Shown piece after piece: positions 12,309 through 24,003 of a stretch of DNA of 41,952 nt. The notes under the pieces were generated by a model. That model searched no databases, was not told the origin of the DNA, and saw only the letters and a list, made by a program, of their open reading frames with translations. The position numbers and the translations under genes are program-made. Origin of the DNA: Lingula anatina (lineage: Eukaryota > Brachiopoda > Lingulata > Lingulida > Lingulidae); the NCBI RefSeq assembly GCF_001039355.2, contig NW_019773613.1, positions 18,800-60,751 on the forward strand, given 5' to 3'. Every line of letters starts with the position of its first letter. Position 1 is the stretch's first letter.

Positions 12309-15300
12309 ACTTACATTTTCAGAATGACGCTACGGTCATCGTTTAATTTCCCATTGAAATTTCCGCAAACCCCAGTAAGTCTAACTTGAAAGTGGGACGG
12401 AGCGTGGATGATGATATCCAAACCCTGAGCTGAATTTATTGATACCTTCACCAAGGCCCCAGATGGAAAATAAATCTAAAACCAAATAGACTTTATTAGA
12501 GATTACAACATTATATACATGTAGGACTTTTTCGATAAGGGACACTGAGTGTGCTTGACTCTATATGATATGAAAATTACAAATAATGACTCTGATTACA
12601 GGGAACCAAACAGGGAGTAATGCCAATTTCATTCAACTGTTTAAACCCCCTTTTAGGGCGCATTCCTATAGATTTTAGATCGATCTATCCCCGTGGGAGT
12701 CTCACTAGATTACTGTCAGATAATCCGGCTAAAATGTCCGTCCTGTAAGGGGGTAATTAACTTTCTTGCCCGCTCGGCTGACATTTAGAGTGAACCCCCA
12801 GGGAGTCAGGTCGACCTAGTTGGATCGATCTAATCTCTGGGAATGGGGTCTTATACTGTACGGCGTCCATTCTGCATCCCTTGTGCGACCATGAAACTGG
12901 CCAGGTCGCCGTTGGACGCTCACAGGAGCCAGGAGTGATCGTTAAAGCAATAATAACTCTTTGTTTCGGCCAAAAAATGAATTTTCCTGGAGTAAACAAC
13001 AATTTTCCCATGCTTACCAATGGCTAATGAATCCATTTTTACATTCAAAGTTAGTCCCTGGTTTTTTTCTAAAAAGTTTGGTTTTTTGTTAAAATCTCTT
13101 AAGAGATTTTAACAAAGTATAGACATCAATGGAGGTTACGTGGTCTAAAGACAAGTTCAAATATCAGAATAAAAGCTATAACTGCTGTTTTTGTAGTAAA
13201 ACAGAATATATTATATTTCTATGAGTTATTCACAAGGTTTTTATTGTGAAATATAGGTATCATACAAAGAGTTATTATGCCTTTAAGATCTACACAGAAC
13301 TTTCAGGAATAGCCGAGGACGCCATGGCCGCCACAATGTTTTGAACAAGTTCAAGAAAATTTAACAATGAATGCGGTGATGGTTGGTGGCTGCAGTGGCA
13401 CACAAAGGACGCAGAAAGGACGCACAAGCATCGCTGTGGTCGCAGGAAGGAGGCACAGGGTTGCTTTGATTGCAGAATGGATGCTTAAATTATAGGACAT
13501 GGTCGGCACGTAAAATATTGATTTTTACACTTTAAAGGGGTCGTATATGAGGGGATTTTTCAACAGAGACAGGGAAGCTGAGGGGTTCTAAGGGTTTCCT
13601 ACCAGCCTCCAACTGGTATGTCTTTCTAAATTCTAAAAAAGATCCAATTTCGTTGTCATTTATAGAACCAACATTCTGTCGTGAGATGCACTTCTTGTTG
13701 CAGTTTTGGTAAACGGATTGAAAACTATGTCAGTGGCGCACCCAACATATCCATGGCGTCTTTGACGCTTGTCCATATTTCTTACAAAGACAACAATGAC
13801 CATCTCGCTTATTATCAGTGCATGTAGAACTTGTACTGTAGTTAACTGATTACTGTAGTTTACAAAAAAGCTTATTCCTAAAAATTCGTCTCTGGAGATG
13901 TTCTAAATTCGTTAATTGGGTTAGAACCGATGAAAAAAATATAAATGTTTGAAAGTGTCAAAATTTATCTTAGCACTTCAGGTCACCCAGCAGTCGCCAA
14001 ATATCGCGCACTGGTCTCGCAGAAGGCAGAAAGATCGCCAAACGGTTGCAACTGATCGCCATGGTTGCCGGTGATGAAAAAAAAAGAACGAAAGTAATGG
14101 ATGCCGTAGGTTGCACAAGGAACGCAAAGGGGAGGCAGGTCGCTCAGTGGACGCAGAGATCGCTGCCAGTTTTGCGGGAAAATCCACATTTTGGCCGTAA
14201 AAAAAGGATGCACAATAGTCGCAGAAGCATTAACACTGAAGAACGATTGAGCGCCCTGTCCACATTTTTGGTCATAAAAAGTACGCCGTTCAGTGTAAAG
14301 GGGTTTATATATACAGACTTGACATTTAATATGGAATATTTTTTCCAAATTATTTTTCATCGGTTTTTTACATATTTTCATGACTGATAAATGAAAATAA
14401 GGATTAAAATCGTGTTTTTATAACGTTTATCTATCTCTTTGATGTCATTGTGACATCAGTTCATTAATTGAATTCGCCAGTGAAGCAAACAAAAATGCAT
14501 TGCCTATTTTAAGTCGTACGACAACCATTGAAAGCGATATTTTGGATCTCCATATTTTCGAAATTATCGTCTTTAAAAGAGTTTTGCGCCCCCCAAAGGA
14601 CCCTCATGTTAGTGTCTTGTCACAGCAACGGTTACTGTTACACCTGACCTCATCTGGCTGCTACCAGAGCTTTCAAGTGGCAAGGCATTCCTTAGGATAG
14701 GTTTTTAGAGTTTAATATGGAAAAAAATTCCAGGCAACGGTCAAAACCTGTCCAATTTGGTTCAGTTTTGTTGTAGGACATGTAGGCCGTTAATTCGGAG
14801 AGTAATAACCTACCCATGTATTGTCTATGTGGTTCAAATATGGCGATTTTGATGACCAATGTATCTGCTCATTCCCTTGGTTCTGTAAGAAATNCCGCAT
14901 ATTACACAATGCAGCAGTGCAACAGACTTGGTAGTCAGTTGATTGGTAGCGACACACCTGACTTCACACTTCTCCAGTCAGATATCTTATATGAGATCTG
15001 AGTTTTATGAAAAAAAGAACGCATTTTTACCTAGGCATACCTTTCAAACTGAAATATTCCATATTAAATGTCAAGTCTGTAGTATATACACTTCAAGGAA
15101 TGAATTGTACACATGCAGATAGAAATGAATTACCGTGTATAAATTCCCGGTATGATCTTTATCCAAGTATGCCATTGGCGCTATGTATCTTTGCACAGGG
15201 CGGTACCATAAAATTGGAACAGAATCCAAGTTTCCATTCGTCATACTGCAGGCGTTGACGATGAATATGTCGTTATTTTCCCTAGCCGCGACTGCGCAGG

Positions 15301-18300
15301 CGCAAGTTTTTGTATTTGAGCATCCTACCACTTTTGAACGCACCTAGGGAGATAAAACAGACCGTTAGTAGTGATACTTTGTAACGTATGGTCTACCACA
15401 TTCCTTTAGACCCATTATATTTTCTTCTTCTGGTGATCAGGTTACTTACTTGATGCCCGCCGAGAAAGGACACGATTGTCGCGTCATGTCATTCCCAGCA
15501 AACAAAGAGCGTTATTTCACGCAAATGGTAGCGTACTAAAACGTTCTGTGATTGTTGGGTTTTCTTTTCATTTCTGCCTTTAAATATTTTATTTATTTTT
15601 GGGTATAAAATGAATCACCACCAGAATATCAGGATCAGGTATTTTACTTAAATACTTTTTTGCCTAAATATTTACATTAAAGGGATAATAACTCTTCGTA
15701 TGAAATCTATATTTCACAATAAAAACATTGTAAATAAGTTATAGGAATATAATATGTTCTGTTTTACCACAAAAACAGCATTTATAGCAATTATTCTGAT
15801 ATCTGAGCTTGTCGTCAGACCACGTGACCGCCATAGATGGCTGTACTCTGTAATAATCTCTTAAGAGATTATAACATAAAACCACACTTTTTAGATAAAA
15901 AAACAGGGACTAACTTTGAATGTAGAAACGGATTCGTTAATTGGTAAGTATGGGAAAATTGTTGTTTACTCTGGAAAAATTCATTTTTTGTCCAAAAAAA
16001 AAAAAAACAGTTATTATCCCTTTAAATACAGTGCTCTGACAAGCAGCAATTGTGAAAGTTATAAACACGAGATACGACCAGAACAGACCGCTTATAACTT
16101 TAAATTAATCAATATCAAAAGTAGTCAAGACGAAATTAATCATTATTCAATAAAAAAATTTCCTCGTGTCTGCAACATAAAAAGCCATACAGGCCTCATG
16201 TCAAAGGATAATCAAACTAATGATATAAATGTGAAATTTTAATTAAAATATGCGTTTGTCGTGCCTTAGTATACTTGTTTGCGATAACCTTACATGTATC
16301 ACATAACTTAACATTTCTTTGTTTGTTTAGAGTATCTGTATGGAGTTTAAATGAAAAGAACTTATGCCTATAATACCTGCATTAAAATGAAGTATTTACA
16401 TCAAACCGCTCAGGTCTCTCTATAAAATGTAACACTAATTCACACTTGTCTTAAAGAATGGAGATGCATATTTTGCTCTTAAACAATCTTATGTTTAGTA
16501 TTTGGATCACCCTAGAATCAAATTTCTATTAAATTTCATGATTACCTTGTAATTAGGTCAAGCCTGGTCCTCCAGTGATTTGGAAATAGTTGCAAATGAT
16601 TGACAGGGCTCCATTTAAGAGACATTCATTTTCACATTGAAAATGTTTCTGTGACATTTGGTTGTTGAGAAATTAGGTATTTTTGCTTGAAATGTCATAA
16701 CCTTGTAATTAGGTCATAACCCTAACCTCTGGTGACACAAGTACATAAGTTGCAAATGATTATTGATTTCTCATTTAGTAGGAATTGATACTTAAAGCCT
16801 GTTTAGTGACATACGGTTACCACGATATAGAGTATATGACATTATTCACTCGAAAAGAACAATGACCTTGAAAATTGTTTTTAATCTTGGTCTCTGGTGA
16901 CCTTAAAAATAGTTGCAAGCGTTTGGCAGTGTCTCACTTGGTTGGTATTGTTTCTTATAACATGTTTCTATGACACTGGAAAACTGTAATATAGACATCA
17001 TGGCTTTTTAGCTCCAAAATGCCTTGACATTGTAATAAGGTCATGACCTTGACATTAGGTGATCTTAGCAATAGCTGCAATAGATTGGCAATATTTTACT
17101 TAGTAGAAATTGATAGGTACATGTTTCTATGGGCTTCACGGTGACAACCTCCATTGAATGGCGGCCATTTTGGACTTTTGTGAAAAACAAGACTTTGCCA
17201 TGGGAGGATTCATGGGGAAATTTTATTTGAGCTATATTGAGCCTTCAACGGACCAGAATCAGTTGAGGAACCTTTGTCACCAATTTTTCCAACCTTAGTT
17301 GTGTATTGACTGGCCCAATGACAACAAAATGAAATTTAAACAACTACTGAATATGTTTGGGTATTCATTCATTATGCAGTAGGCTTTTTGTCTAATATGC
17401 GTAAATATCAGGGCTTATAAAACATAATATTGACATATGCTTCGGTTAATTTTCTTACAATCAGAAAAATGGTACATACATGCATTATTAATCAGACGAC
17501 AACAGTGTTATTTGAAAGCAATGCTGCACATTTCAATTGGAGCTTGGAGTTAAGGACATTCATACATGCAATAATCATACATTCATATATGGTAAATTGA
17601 TTAGCGGACTATCATATCTGCCATACCAGTATACAGCGTTAGTATAGATCCTACCATGAAACGGGGAAAACAAGACCTTACTGTGACTAGTCTATTAGCC
17701 ATTTTGAGGTAAACACTGCATTGTACAGTTGCGTGTGCAGTTATGCATTTGTCATACATGTAACAGCTGTGGCATCGACTGATTTGCACGCTTCTTCAAG
17801 ATTAACCAAAACACTTACCTCAAAGAGGGTTTTTTGATCGGTAAACTTTGAAACCACTAATTCGCCAGGTGCCTGAAGGTCAAAGTTACTGAAAAGAAAG
17901 CTTTATATTACAGTCATGACCAATATTTTGTGTTTCAGTAATATGACTTGATTGCCACCTGCACATACCAGCTTATAAAAAATTACACTAGTTCTGCAAT
18001 AGTGCTTTATATAAAATACACCGCATCCATTTACCTCCGATCAAAGGTCGTTACATATCCACGATGTAGGGTACATTCGGATGATAGAGGATCACTAATG
18101 CGAATCTGAAAATGCATAATCAATAGTTAAAAATCGTTGTGTGAAATATTTTTTGTGTTTTGACATTCACTATGTTATAAATAAAGGTAAAGTAAAGGCA
18201 AATGTAAAATAGCAAATTTTGGTAATAGGAAGCAGACCCTTATTCAAATTATTCATTAGATATCATAGTACCGGTATATCACTTATTTTATATCCATTCC

Positions 18301-20712
18301 ACATGGTCCTTGCAAAGCCAGGCAATGTTAAAAACGGATAAAGCAATCGTTGTAACGATATATAGCGTGGCGAAATATCTCCCCTCAAGGTCCCGTCAAA
18401 AACAGGGTAGATCATCATGGGTGTGGATCGTATCGGTAAATTTTCAGCAGCTTGATCAGATTTAAAAGTCATATGACACTCAGAATAAACAGCAGTGTCC
18501 TGGGTGTGCGTTATCACTCTAAACCTCAGTTCACGGAAAGGATGAGAATTCTTTGTCAATGGAAGGTAAGAGACCAATTCTACTTCAAAGGGGGTGAGTT
18601 TGCCACGGGGCAGTTCCATTGCGGATATCTCCTGATCGGTACCTTTTTTAAAGACCTGAGAGCAAAAATTAAAACTCTAATAAACGTAATTCGGCGACTT
18701 CATCAACTGAACAAAAACATTTGATCTTCACTTGATACCTTAGTGCTCAATAGCCACCATGTACCTTTAAATACTTTGGCAGTTTATTACTATACACATT
18801 TTCACTTTGGCGAAAGGAAGACTGACGTGGGGATAAATTAATCACGCTTATAAATCTTCCCCACCTTGGACAAAACTGAAAAACAGCAAATTATAAGTAT
18901 TTTACGGTTGATACATGATACATATTAATGTATTGAGATTATATTTAGGAAACTGTTTGTCATACCTTCACTCCCGCGAAGTAGTTATTTGAACTATAGA
19001 TAAAATGTTTCATTTCCCCTCGTGGGTATTCGCGCCACCTGCCCTTGACTCTGCATGAAATCTATTGGAACATCACGATAAGAGATTATACAGTGAAAGC
19101 GCAAATACTTTTACCTGTGCTGTAAGCACACGTAATAGCCACACAAAACTACAACTCAATAACACGGAAGAAAAACGCATCATTAAATGCATAAAATTCA
19201 TTAAATACTGTAATATCACTTATTTACGAACGTCAAAACAATTATATTTGCTTACATTGATTTTTTCTGAAACAAAGATGAAAATAGACTTACATATTTT
19301 CCTAAATTGCCCGACAAGAATGTATGGCCGAGCTTTGCCCGAAATGCGTTTGATATATTGACAGAAGAGTTAACCAAAACTTCCCCATTCAAAAGGAATT
19401 CAACAGAAAATTCCGCATTCTCCACATTGTCCATGTTTCTGCCAACATTTGTTTGACAAAAAAAATAGAAATCGCCACCATCCACGAAAGGGCCAGTTAG
19501 AACTGGAGCCTTTGACATACTGGGATGAATACCTAAGAGGAGACTAAGAATAATCATAGTGGGAAATACATATGTCGCACTGTTGCATTATTCCCTATGT
19601 GGAAGTAACAAAAAGTAAGGCGAAAAAAGTACTATATAGGAGGTATAGTTTTAACAAAGATTAATATTATAACCATCACAATCATGATTGTAACATATAA
19701 TTTCAGACAATTAAGTCAATTCATTCTATTGTAAAATAATAGAAAAAGTTTACAGCAAACACGGTATGAATATAAGCGACTACATTGTTTCAAAGTCCGG
19801 TCAGACTTTAAAATTTAATTTGTAAAAAAAGTCATTCGACGTAATTAAGAGCATTTACCTATACATATTTCTGTCCCAGTCCATCTTGACACCTGTGTCA
19901 TCTCATCCGTCTTACATGTCAGGTCACCATTGCCTTTTCAACAACGAGAATCAATAGTAATTAAGACAACAAGTAGGAACACCCATTATAAAAGCAAGGC
20001 ACCTAAAATTCGTTAAATATTTTGGTGCTATGCGTAAATAAATTATCTTCATATCTGCCGTTAAATATCCTGCTTGAAACCGTCTTTTTGCATGGCTAAT
20101 TAGACTGCAATATCCACCAGTAAAAATTAAAATACGCCATACTAACAAATAGCACATCTGACACATACATAAAATTGGAAGACTGAATATTTAGATGTTA
20201 CCTGTTCCACAAAAAGCCTTATAACATCCATTTGGACGATTCAAATGGTAAATGAAGAAATGAAATCCACTAGAACAGCATTTTCTTATGGTTACATTGC
20301 TGCTTAGCTTTGCACCACAGAGGTTCGAGTTCAAAAAGTTTACACATGTCTCCATTTCCATTTCATCATTGCAGTTTAAGTCAGGAAGCTGGGGTTGTGA
20401 ATCTTTCAGATAAATGGGCCAACTGGTCGAACAGTCCCCCGGTTGTGGTTTGTTTCTGGAATCTGCCATTCGAGCTCCAGCGTCGCCCTTAAATCTGTAC
20501 CAGCCTGTACTTAAACCAGTGTCACACAAGGAAGGGTGGCTAGGGCTACTATGCGATTTAACATTACGAAGAGCGTCCTGAAGCACAACGTGGCTACTAG
20601 GACTGCATGGGTCAGTGCAAGTGTATAGTTCCAAAATAAGGAGGACGATTCCGACTGACAGAAAGAGGTCAAAGAAACAATATGGAAATATTGCCACATA
20701 ATACAAAACCAT
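11938..20712 (-). CDS. Gene B: short VWDE-like protein (D8C and VWD, 10 exons)
   Basis: Ten minus-strand exons join in frame to 672 codons plus TAA: 20202-20712, 19859-19933, 19294-19532, 18966-19061, 18272-18655, 18035-18105, 17819-17888, 15134-15343, 12315-12475 and 11938-12139. Residues 1-30 are hydrophobic (possible signal peptide), about 30-170 form a D8C/uromodulin-like cysteine-rich domain, 171-435 the VWDE middle domain and 436-620 the VWD domain. The protein then ends after about 50 more residues, without the EGF and lectin modules of gene A. Exon order and phases match gene A. The start at 20712 has A at -3, G at +4 and an in-frame stop two codons upstream. However, a polypyrimidine tract and CAG near 20660 leave open an extra upstream first exon. 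Confidence 0.8.
12275..12306. repeat. (GA)n microsatellite
   Basis: About sixteen GA units lie just downstream of the gene B exon 9 donor. Confidence 0.95.
12315..12475 (-). CDS. Gene B exon 9 (end of VWD, GVCGNFNGK motif)
   Basis: This 161-nt exon encodes IYFPSGALVKVSI and GVCGNFNGKLNDD, the hallmark C-terminal VWD motif. Acceptor is TTTTAG and donor is GTAAGT in phase 2. A (GA)n microsatellite lies just beyond the donor. Confidence 0.87.
12656..12850 (+). mobile_element. Harbinger-type MITE, copy 1 (195 bp)
   Basis: The element is bounded by TTA at 12653-12655 and 12851-12853. Its inverted ends contain GCATTCCTATAGATTTTAGA at the left and CCATTCCCAGAGATTAGATC at the right (read inward), followed by GATCGATC. 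It lies in gene B intron 8. A second, reversed copy is at 24004-24217. Confidence 0.75.
12946..13282 (+). mobile_element. TTAA-flanked MITE, copy 1 (337 bp)
   Basis: The element is flanked by TTAA at 12942-12945 and 13283-13286. Its inverted ends are AGCAATAATAACTCTTTG (left) and AGGCATAATAACTCTTTG (right, read inward). It contains a perfect 26-bp palindrome at 13088-13113 centred on CTCTTAAGAG. It is an inverted copy of 15681-16021, on the other side of gene B exon 8. Confidence 0.8.
13300..14311. other. Gene B intron 8, unassigned repeat-like stretch
   Basis: This stretch between the TTAA MITE and the deleted Tc1 element has many GTCGCAG, GGACGCA and CATGGTTGC-like words at 13300-13480 and again at 13985-14240. 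It looks like an old, partly duplicated repeat. I find no convincing coding exon. Confidence 0.4.
14314..15079 (-). mobile_element. Deleted Tc1-like element (766 bp), relative of 24552-26186
   Basis: Both ends read CAGACTTGACATTTAATATG inward and are flanked by TA at 14312-14313 and 15080-15081. The sequence follows the reverse complement of 26186 to about 25628, jumps over roughly 0.9 kb, then follows about 24735 to 24552. It is therefore an internal-deletion derivative in the opposite orientation. The ambiguous base n is at the deletion junction (14894). Confidence 0.8.
15134..15343 (-). CDS. Gene B exon 8 (VWD core)
   Basis: This 210-nt phase 0-0 exon has CACAVAARENNDIFIVNAC, the VWDE-type VWD signature, and ILWYRPV. 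Acceptor is CCCTAG and donor is GTAATT, at the same position as in gene A a5. The exon is flanked on both sides by inverted copies of one MITE, and a deleted Tc1 element ends 54 bp past its donor side. Confidence 0.86.
15681..16021 (-). mobile_element. TTAA-flanked MITE, copy 2 (341 bp)
   Basis: The element is flanked by TTAA at 15677-15680 and 16022-16025. Its inverted ends are AGGGATAATAACT. Read in reverse it follows copy 1 (12946-13282) nearly throughout, including ATTCAAAGTTAGTCCCTG and the CTCTTAAGAG palindrome near 15862. It lies in gene B intron 7. A TTAA duplication is typical of piggyBac-type insertion, but no transposase is present. Confidence 0.8.
16547..17130. repeat. Diverged tandem repeat, period about 155-165 bp, four units
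   Basis: Units beginning near 16547, 16699, 16865 and 17027 share, in the same order, TTGTAATTAGGTCA-like, CTCTGGTGAC-like, AATAGTTGCAAATGATTG-like and ACATGTTTCTATGAC-like words. The copies are old and variable. They lie in gene B intron 7 (15344-17818). Confidence 0.65.
17819..17888 (-). CDS. Gene B exon 7 (VWD)
   Basis: This 70-nt exon encodes NFDLQAPGELVVSKFTDQ, the second VWD strand. Donor is GTAAGT in phase 0. It has the same length as gene A exon a4. Confidence 0.8.
18035..18105 (-). CDS. Gene B exon 6 (start of VWD)
   Basis: This 71-nt exon encodes SDPLSSECTLHRGYVTTFD, the first VWD strand, with donor GTAAAT. It is one codon shorter than gene A exon a3 and in the same phase. Confidence 0.78.
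18272..18655 (-). CDS. Gene B exon 5
   Basis: This is a 384-nt, 128-codon phase 0-0 exon. It opens VFKKG, carries STPMMIYPVFDGT and ends YKISDIP before GTACTA. It aligns along its length with gene A exon a2. Confidence 0.85.
18966..19061 (-). CDS. Gene B exon 4
   Basis: This 96-nt phase 0-0 exon encodes SCRVKGRWREYPRGEMKHF and FAGVK. It is the direct counterpart of gene A exon a1. Confidence 0.83.
19294..19532 (-). CDS. Gene B exon 3
   Basis: This 239-nt exon encodes SKAPVLTGPFVDGGDFYFFC and AEFSVEFLLNGE, the beginning of the VWDE middle domain (PVLTGP and FYFFC are family-like). It ends GNLGKY before GTAAGT in phase 0. No gene A counterpart was found in the window. Confidence 0.8.
19859..19933 (-). 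CDS. Gene B exon 2
   Basis: This 75-nt phase 1-1 exon encodes NGDLTCKTDEMTQVS and TEICIG, joining the D8C exon to the next domain in frame. The acceptor GAAAAG has a weak pyrimidine tract, so the exact left boundary is the least certain of this gene. Confidence 0.65.
20202..20712 (-). CDS. Gene B exon 1 (possible signal peptide and D8C domain)
   Basis: The exon opens with a hydrophobic stretch ending VGIVLLILELYTC, then DPCSPSS. A D8C-type pattern follows: GWYRFKGDAGARMAD, GDCSTSWPIYL, RKCCSSGFHFFIYHL and CYKAFCGTG. D8C domains occur in uromodulin, GP2 and VWDE near the N-terminus. Donor is GTAACA in phase 1. The true 5' end may instead be an acceptor at about 20659. Confidence 0.75.
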
Positions 20713-22786
20713 TATTTACATTTTGATCACAAGAATATTTATATGTTTATTGATTTATTGACTAAAATCTTTTTTCGAACACAAGCAAAACTAATGTCGT
20801 TTTAAAACAACGATTTGTTCTTGTGATAAGAAATTAAAATCGACTCGCCAGTCGAATATTCCAGGTCGAGGTAGAATGCAAGAAGGCCCTAGGTGACTCG
20901 CCTCGCTGCCAAGTGATATTTAACCGATAGCTTATTAAACGATTTTGACAACGAGAAAAAAATGTCATGTTTCAAAATAACATAGGATTCTGCAAATTAA
21001 GTACTTGAGTCGTTTTGTTGAAATCAATTCTGATTATCAGAAACTAGTATTGTTAATAAAATTTTAAAAGCAAGAACATGAGATCTTTTCAGGAGGTTCG
21101 AGAGAAATGTGTGGCTAGTTTTCACACAATCTTATTTCAGTCCCCCTTAAATTTATATGCAATACATGTTTCATATGTGTCTAGTTTGACCAAAAGCATC
21201 TGAATATATCCACAGAGGTAGATGCATTGCCCCAAGTTTCTGGATAATATGATGTATATTAAAACGAAAAGGGACATACAGCTAAAATTGTAAACATTGT
21301 ACTTAATGCGCCAACTGTGAAGATAGAAGTCATTTTGCATGAGTGTACTAAACATGTACAGGAAGGGGAACAACAGGTATAATGTGCGGTGGTGCAGGTA
21401 GTGGCAAAAATTACTATTACATTTTTATTCAAGCTGGAGTTTTCGTATATGACATTGTCACATATATAAGGGTACAGGGGCTCAACAGTCACAAACGGAC
21501 AGCTATTCTGTAGTAAACTCAAGCCTCCATCCATGTAAAAAACAGTGAAAAGAGATTATTTAACAATATAACCATAACCATCAAATTATCAATAAATATC
21601 TGCACTATTTCTTATAACACTTTATTTCATTACATCCATACTTTATGACACATATTCATGATAATGCTGTCTCTTCAACATTGGCCGTGACCGAATGACG
21701 GGTGGTCGGCGATACACTATAAAAGCATTGAACAACCACTCACATGCAGACCCCTTCCCTTCCCCCTCCCCTCCCCGGCATAAACGATCCTATATTTACG
21801 TAGTGTCTGATTTCCAGAGTAGATTTTTGAGATAACATTTGTTCTTGCTCCCAAGAACCATCTTTGAAAAACGTCATTGATTTTTTTATTAGTAGAATTT
21901 ATGAAAGAAATCTAGCTATTGAATTCACCATACAGCGAGGCAAATCAACCTGAGGGCTCCACGCATTCTCTCTCGATGTAACAAATTCTACTGCCAGGGT
22001 ACCACACTTCCCCGCATAAACGACACAATAGACCCTGATTGCTAGAATCGTCTTTGAAGTATGAAATTAGAAATTAATCTCCCAACACTTAATTGATCCA
22101 GTGAATGTATGTTAAAGTAATCGAACCTTTACAGCTGCATATTGAACTTTTATGAGGCACATACACAAAAGCTTGACAGGAACCATGATCAAATGGCACA
22201 AGTGGTAACCTACCCACTATGGTGTGTCTCATGATTTGAGCTGTATGGGAGCCTACAATGCAATAACTTCTCAAGTCGCACCTTAGTCCATCAATCAGAC
22301 CTCCAGTAACAGTTTTCTAGGACAAGTATATGTATAACTTATTTTTATCGGTAAAGTGCAGCGCTCAACATGCTTCGGTTGCTTATTACATCTACCTATC
22401 GGATGAGTGATTGGTGTTACGCGTGCGTCGTTCCTCGCCTCGTGAATGTTTACCCTTAGTACATTTAGACGCCCCCAGCATACTTGGTAGATAACCGCGT
22501 TACACATGGGAAATTTATAATACTTGGAAATAGTATGTTATACACGTATAGTTAGTGCTTTTCTCTATGTTTTAAATAATACTTATACCTAAAATTGTTA
22601 TCATCTATATCATTGCTTCATTGTTTTGTCTCATCACACACGAGGTCATTTAAAGTAATACTTGTATCATAACCAAAGAGTAGGCAACTAAAACACCCGC
22701 ATGTTCACGAACTTTTCTAAAACTAACTCCTTACTTTTTTTCTGTTAATCTGTAAAGCCTTCGATATCCGCACATGGTAAATGTTT
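20713..22786. other. Spacer between genes A and B, no gene supported
   Basis: This is the presumed 5' flank of gene B. A minus-strand Met at about 21328 begins a hydrophobic stretch (MTSIFTVGALSTMFTILA) followed by a possible donor GTATGT, but its phase does not fit exon 1. C-rich DNA lies near 21750-21775. Nothing else is recognised. Confidence 0.4.
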
Positions 22787-23122
22787 CTTGTATTCTTGAA
22801 GCTAAAAATTTGATGTCAAAAGGTCAAATGATCATATCTCCAGCTGTGTGCTATCTGTATTAACAAATACGTTTTGGCGCCAACAGTCTACTAGAAAATT
22901 TGTCTTCTTGAAGCTCAAAGATGTGATATCAAAAGGTCAAATGCTTAGGTCCCCAACTGTGTGATATCTGTATAAACAAATACGTTTCGGTGCCAATAGT
23001 CTATTTAAGACTTGTATTCTCGAAGATCAGAGATATGATGTCAAAAGGTCAAATGATTAGGTTTCCACCCGTGTGATATCAGCATTAACAAATACGTTTG
23101 GGCGCCAACAGTCTACTCAATA
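22787..23122. repeat. Three-copy tandem repeat, 112-bp unit
   Basis: Copies start at about 22787, 22899 and 23011. Each contains TCTTGAAG- or CTCGAAG-like sequence, ATCAAAAGGTCAAATG-like sequence, GTGTGATATCTGTAT-like sequence, AACAAATACGTTT and GCCAACAGTCTA. The spacing is regular at 112 bp. Confidence 0.85.
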
Positions 23123-23943
23123 CTTAATGCCGATGTGTTTTATCTAGGCATACTCCATTTCAAAGCGTGCATGTAAACATCGCACAAGGGGAACGTAAAT
23201 GTTTATGCCTGGTCTTTATCAAAGCACTGATTTAAAATTGCCAAATAAATAATGATGTTCCCACCAGTACCTTTCTTCATAAGGACACACCGACGTCCGC
23301 TGTCTGCTAAATATTTCCCGTTACAGTGTATAAACATGTACACGATGAGCATTCATTTGACTATTTTTTGTCCCTTCCATAAACAACATATGTCACACCA
23401 TAAAACAAAATATTGATGTTATGTTATAAGTGCTACAAATGCTGTAAAACCTACATGCACAATTGATACATGTAATAAAAAAACACTTTTGAATCTAATC
23501 TGAAATATAAATTCCCTATTTCTCTCCCAAGAGTGAATTTGAATACAATACTCTAGAGATATGTTAGTTTAAGTGTAAGAAAACAATTACGAATAATCTA
23601 TAGTACTCTAAGTAATGCAACAAGAATGAGGTATGCTTCTAAAAGCTTTTATTATTACATAGATTCATACATATCATTAAAACTGAGAGATCTAACAATA
23701 TTGGGATTTTTGAAGTTGATTATATCTAATGATCACATAACAATCATCGACACAGATAAAGTCTAATTATTTGAGTATATGTGACATTCGTACTGTATGG
23801 GAAATGCACGGCGCTCTTCTTTTAAGCAAACTGCTATTGTGTAAGAGAATCACAAATTACAGATAACGGTCTATCGATTAGTGAAATTATGTAAAACATG
23901 CTGGGCTTTTTTTTCTTCAAACTTCCCAACATTGATCACACGT

Positions 23944-23949
23944 TTTAAT
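23944..23949 (-). terminator. Possible gene A polyadenylation signal (ATTAAA)
   Basis: An ATTAAA variant lies about 330 nt past the gene A stop, just beyond a MITE at 24004-24217. A canonical AATAAA lies further on at 23648-23653. Neither can be chosen without transcript data. Confidence 0.25.
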
Positions 23950-24003
23950 AAAATGAAGTTCACAATCAATACAACAAATATTAATGTAGGAAAATGCGTC
24001 TTA

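Noticed and set aside
14046-14387. Overlapping open frames of 113 and 132 residues on both strands
   Set aside because: They overlap repeat-like DNA and the end of the deleted Tc1 element. No family resemblance or splice context was found.
21259-21534. Minus-strand MTSIFTVGALSTMFTILA as a separate signal-peptide exon for gene B
   Set aside because: The possible GTATGT donor leaves phase 0, whereas an acceptor near 20659 would need phase 1. There is no other support.
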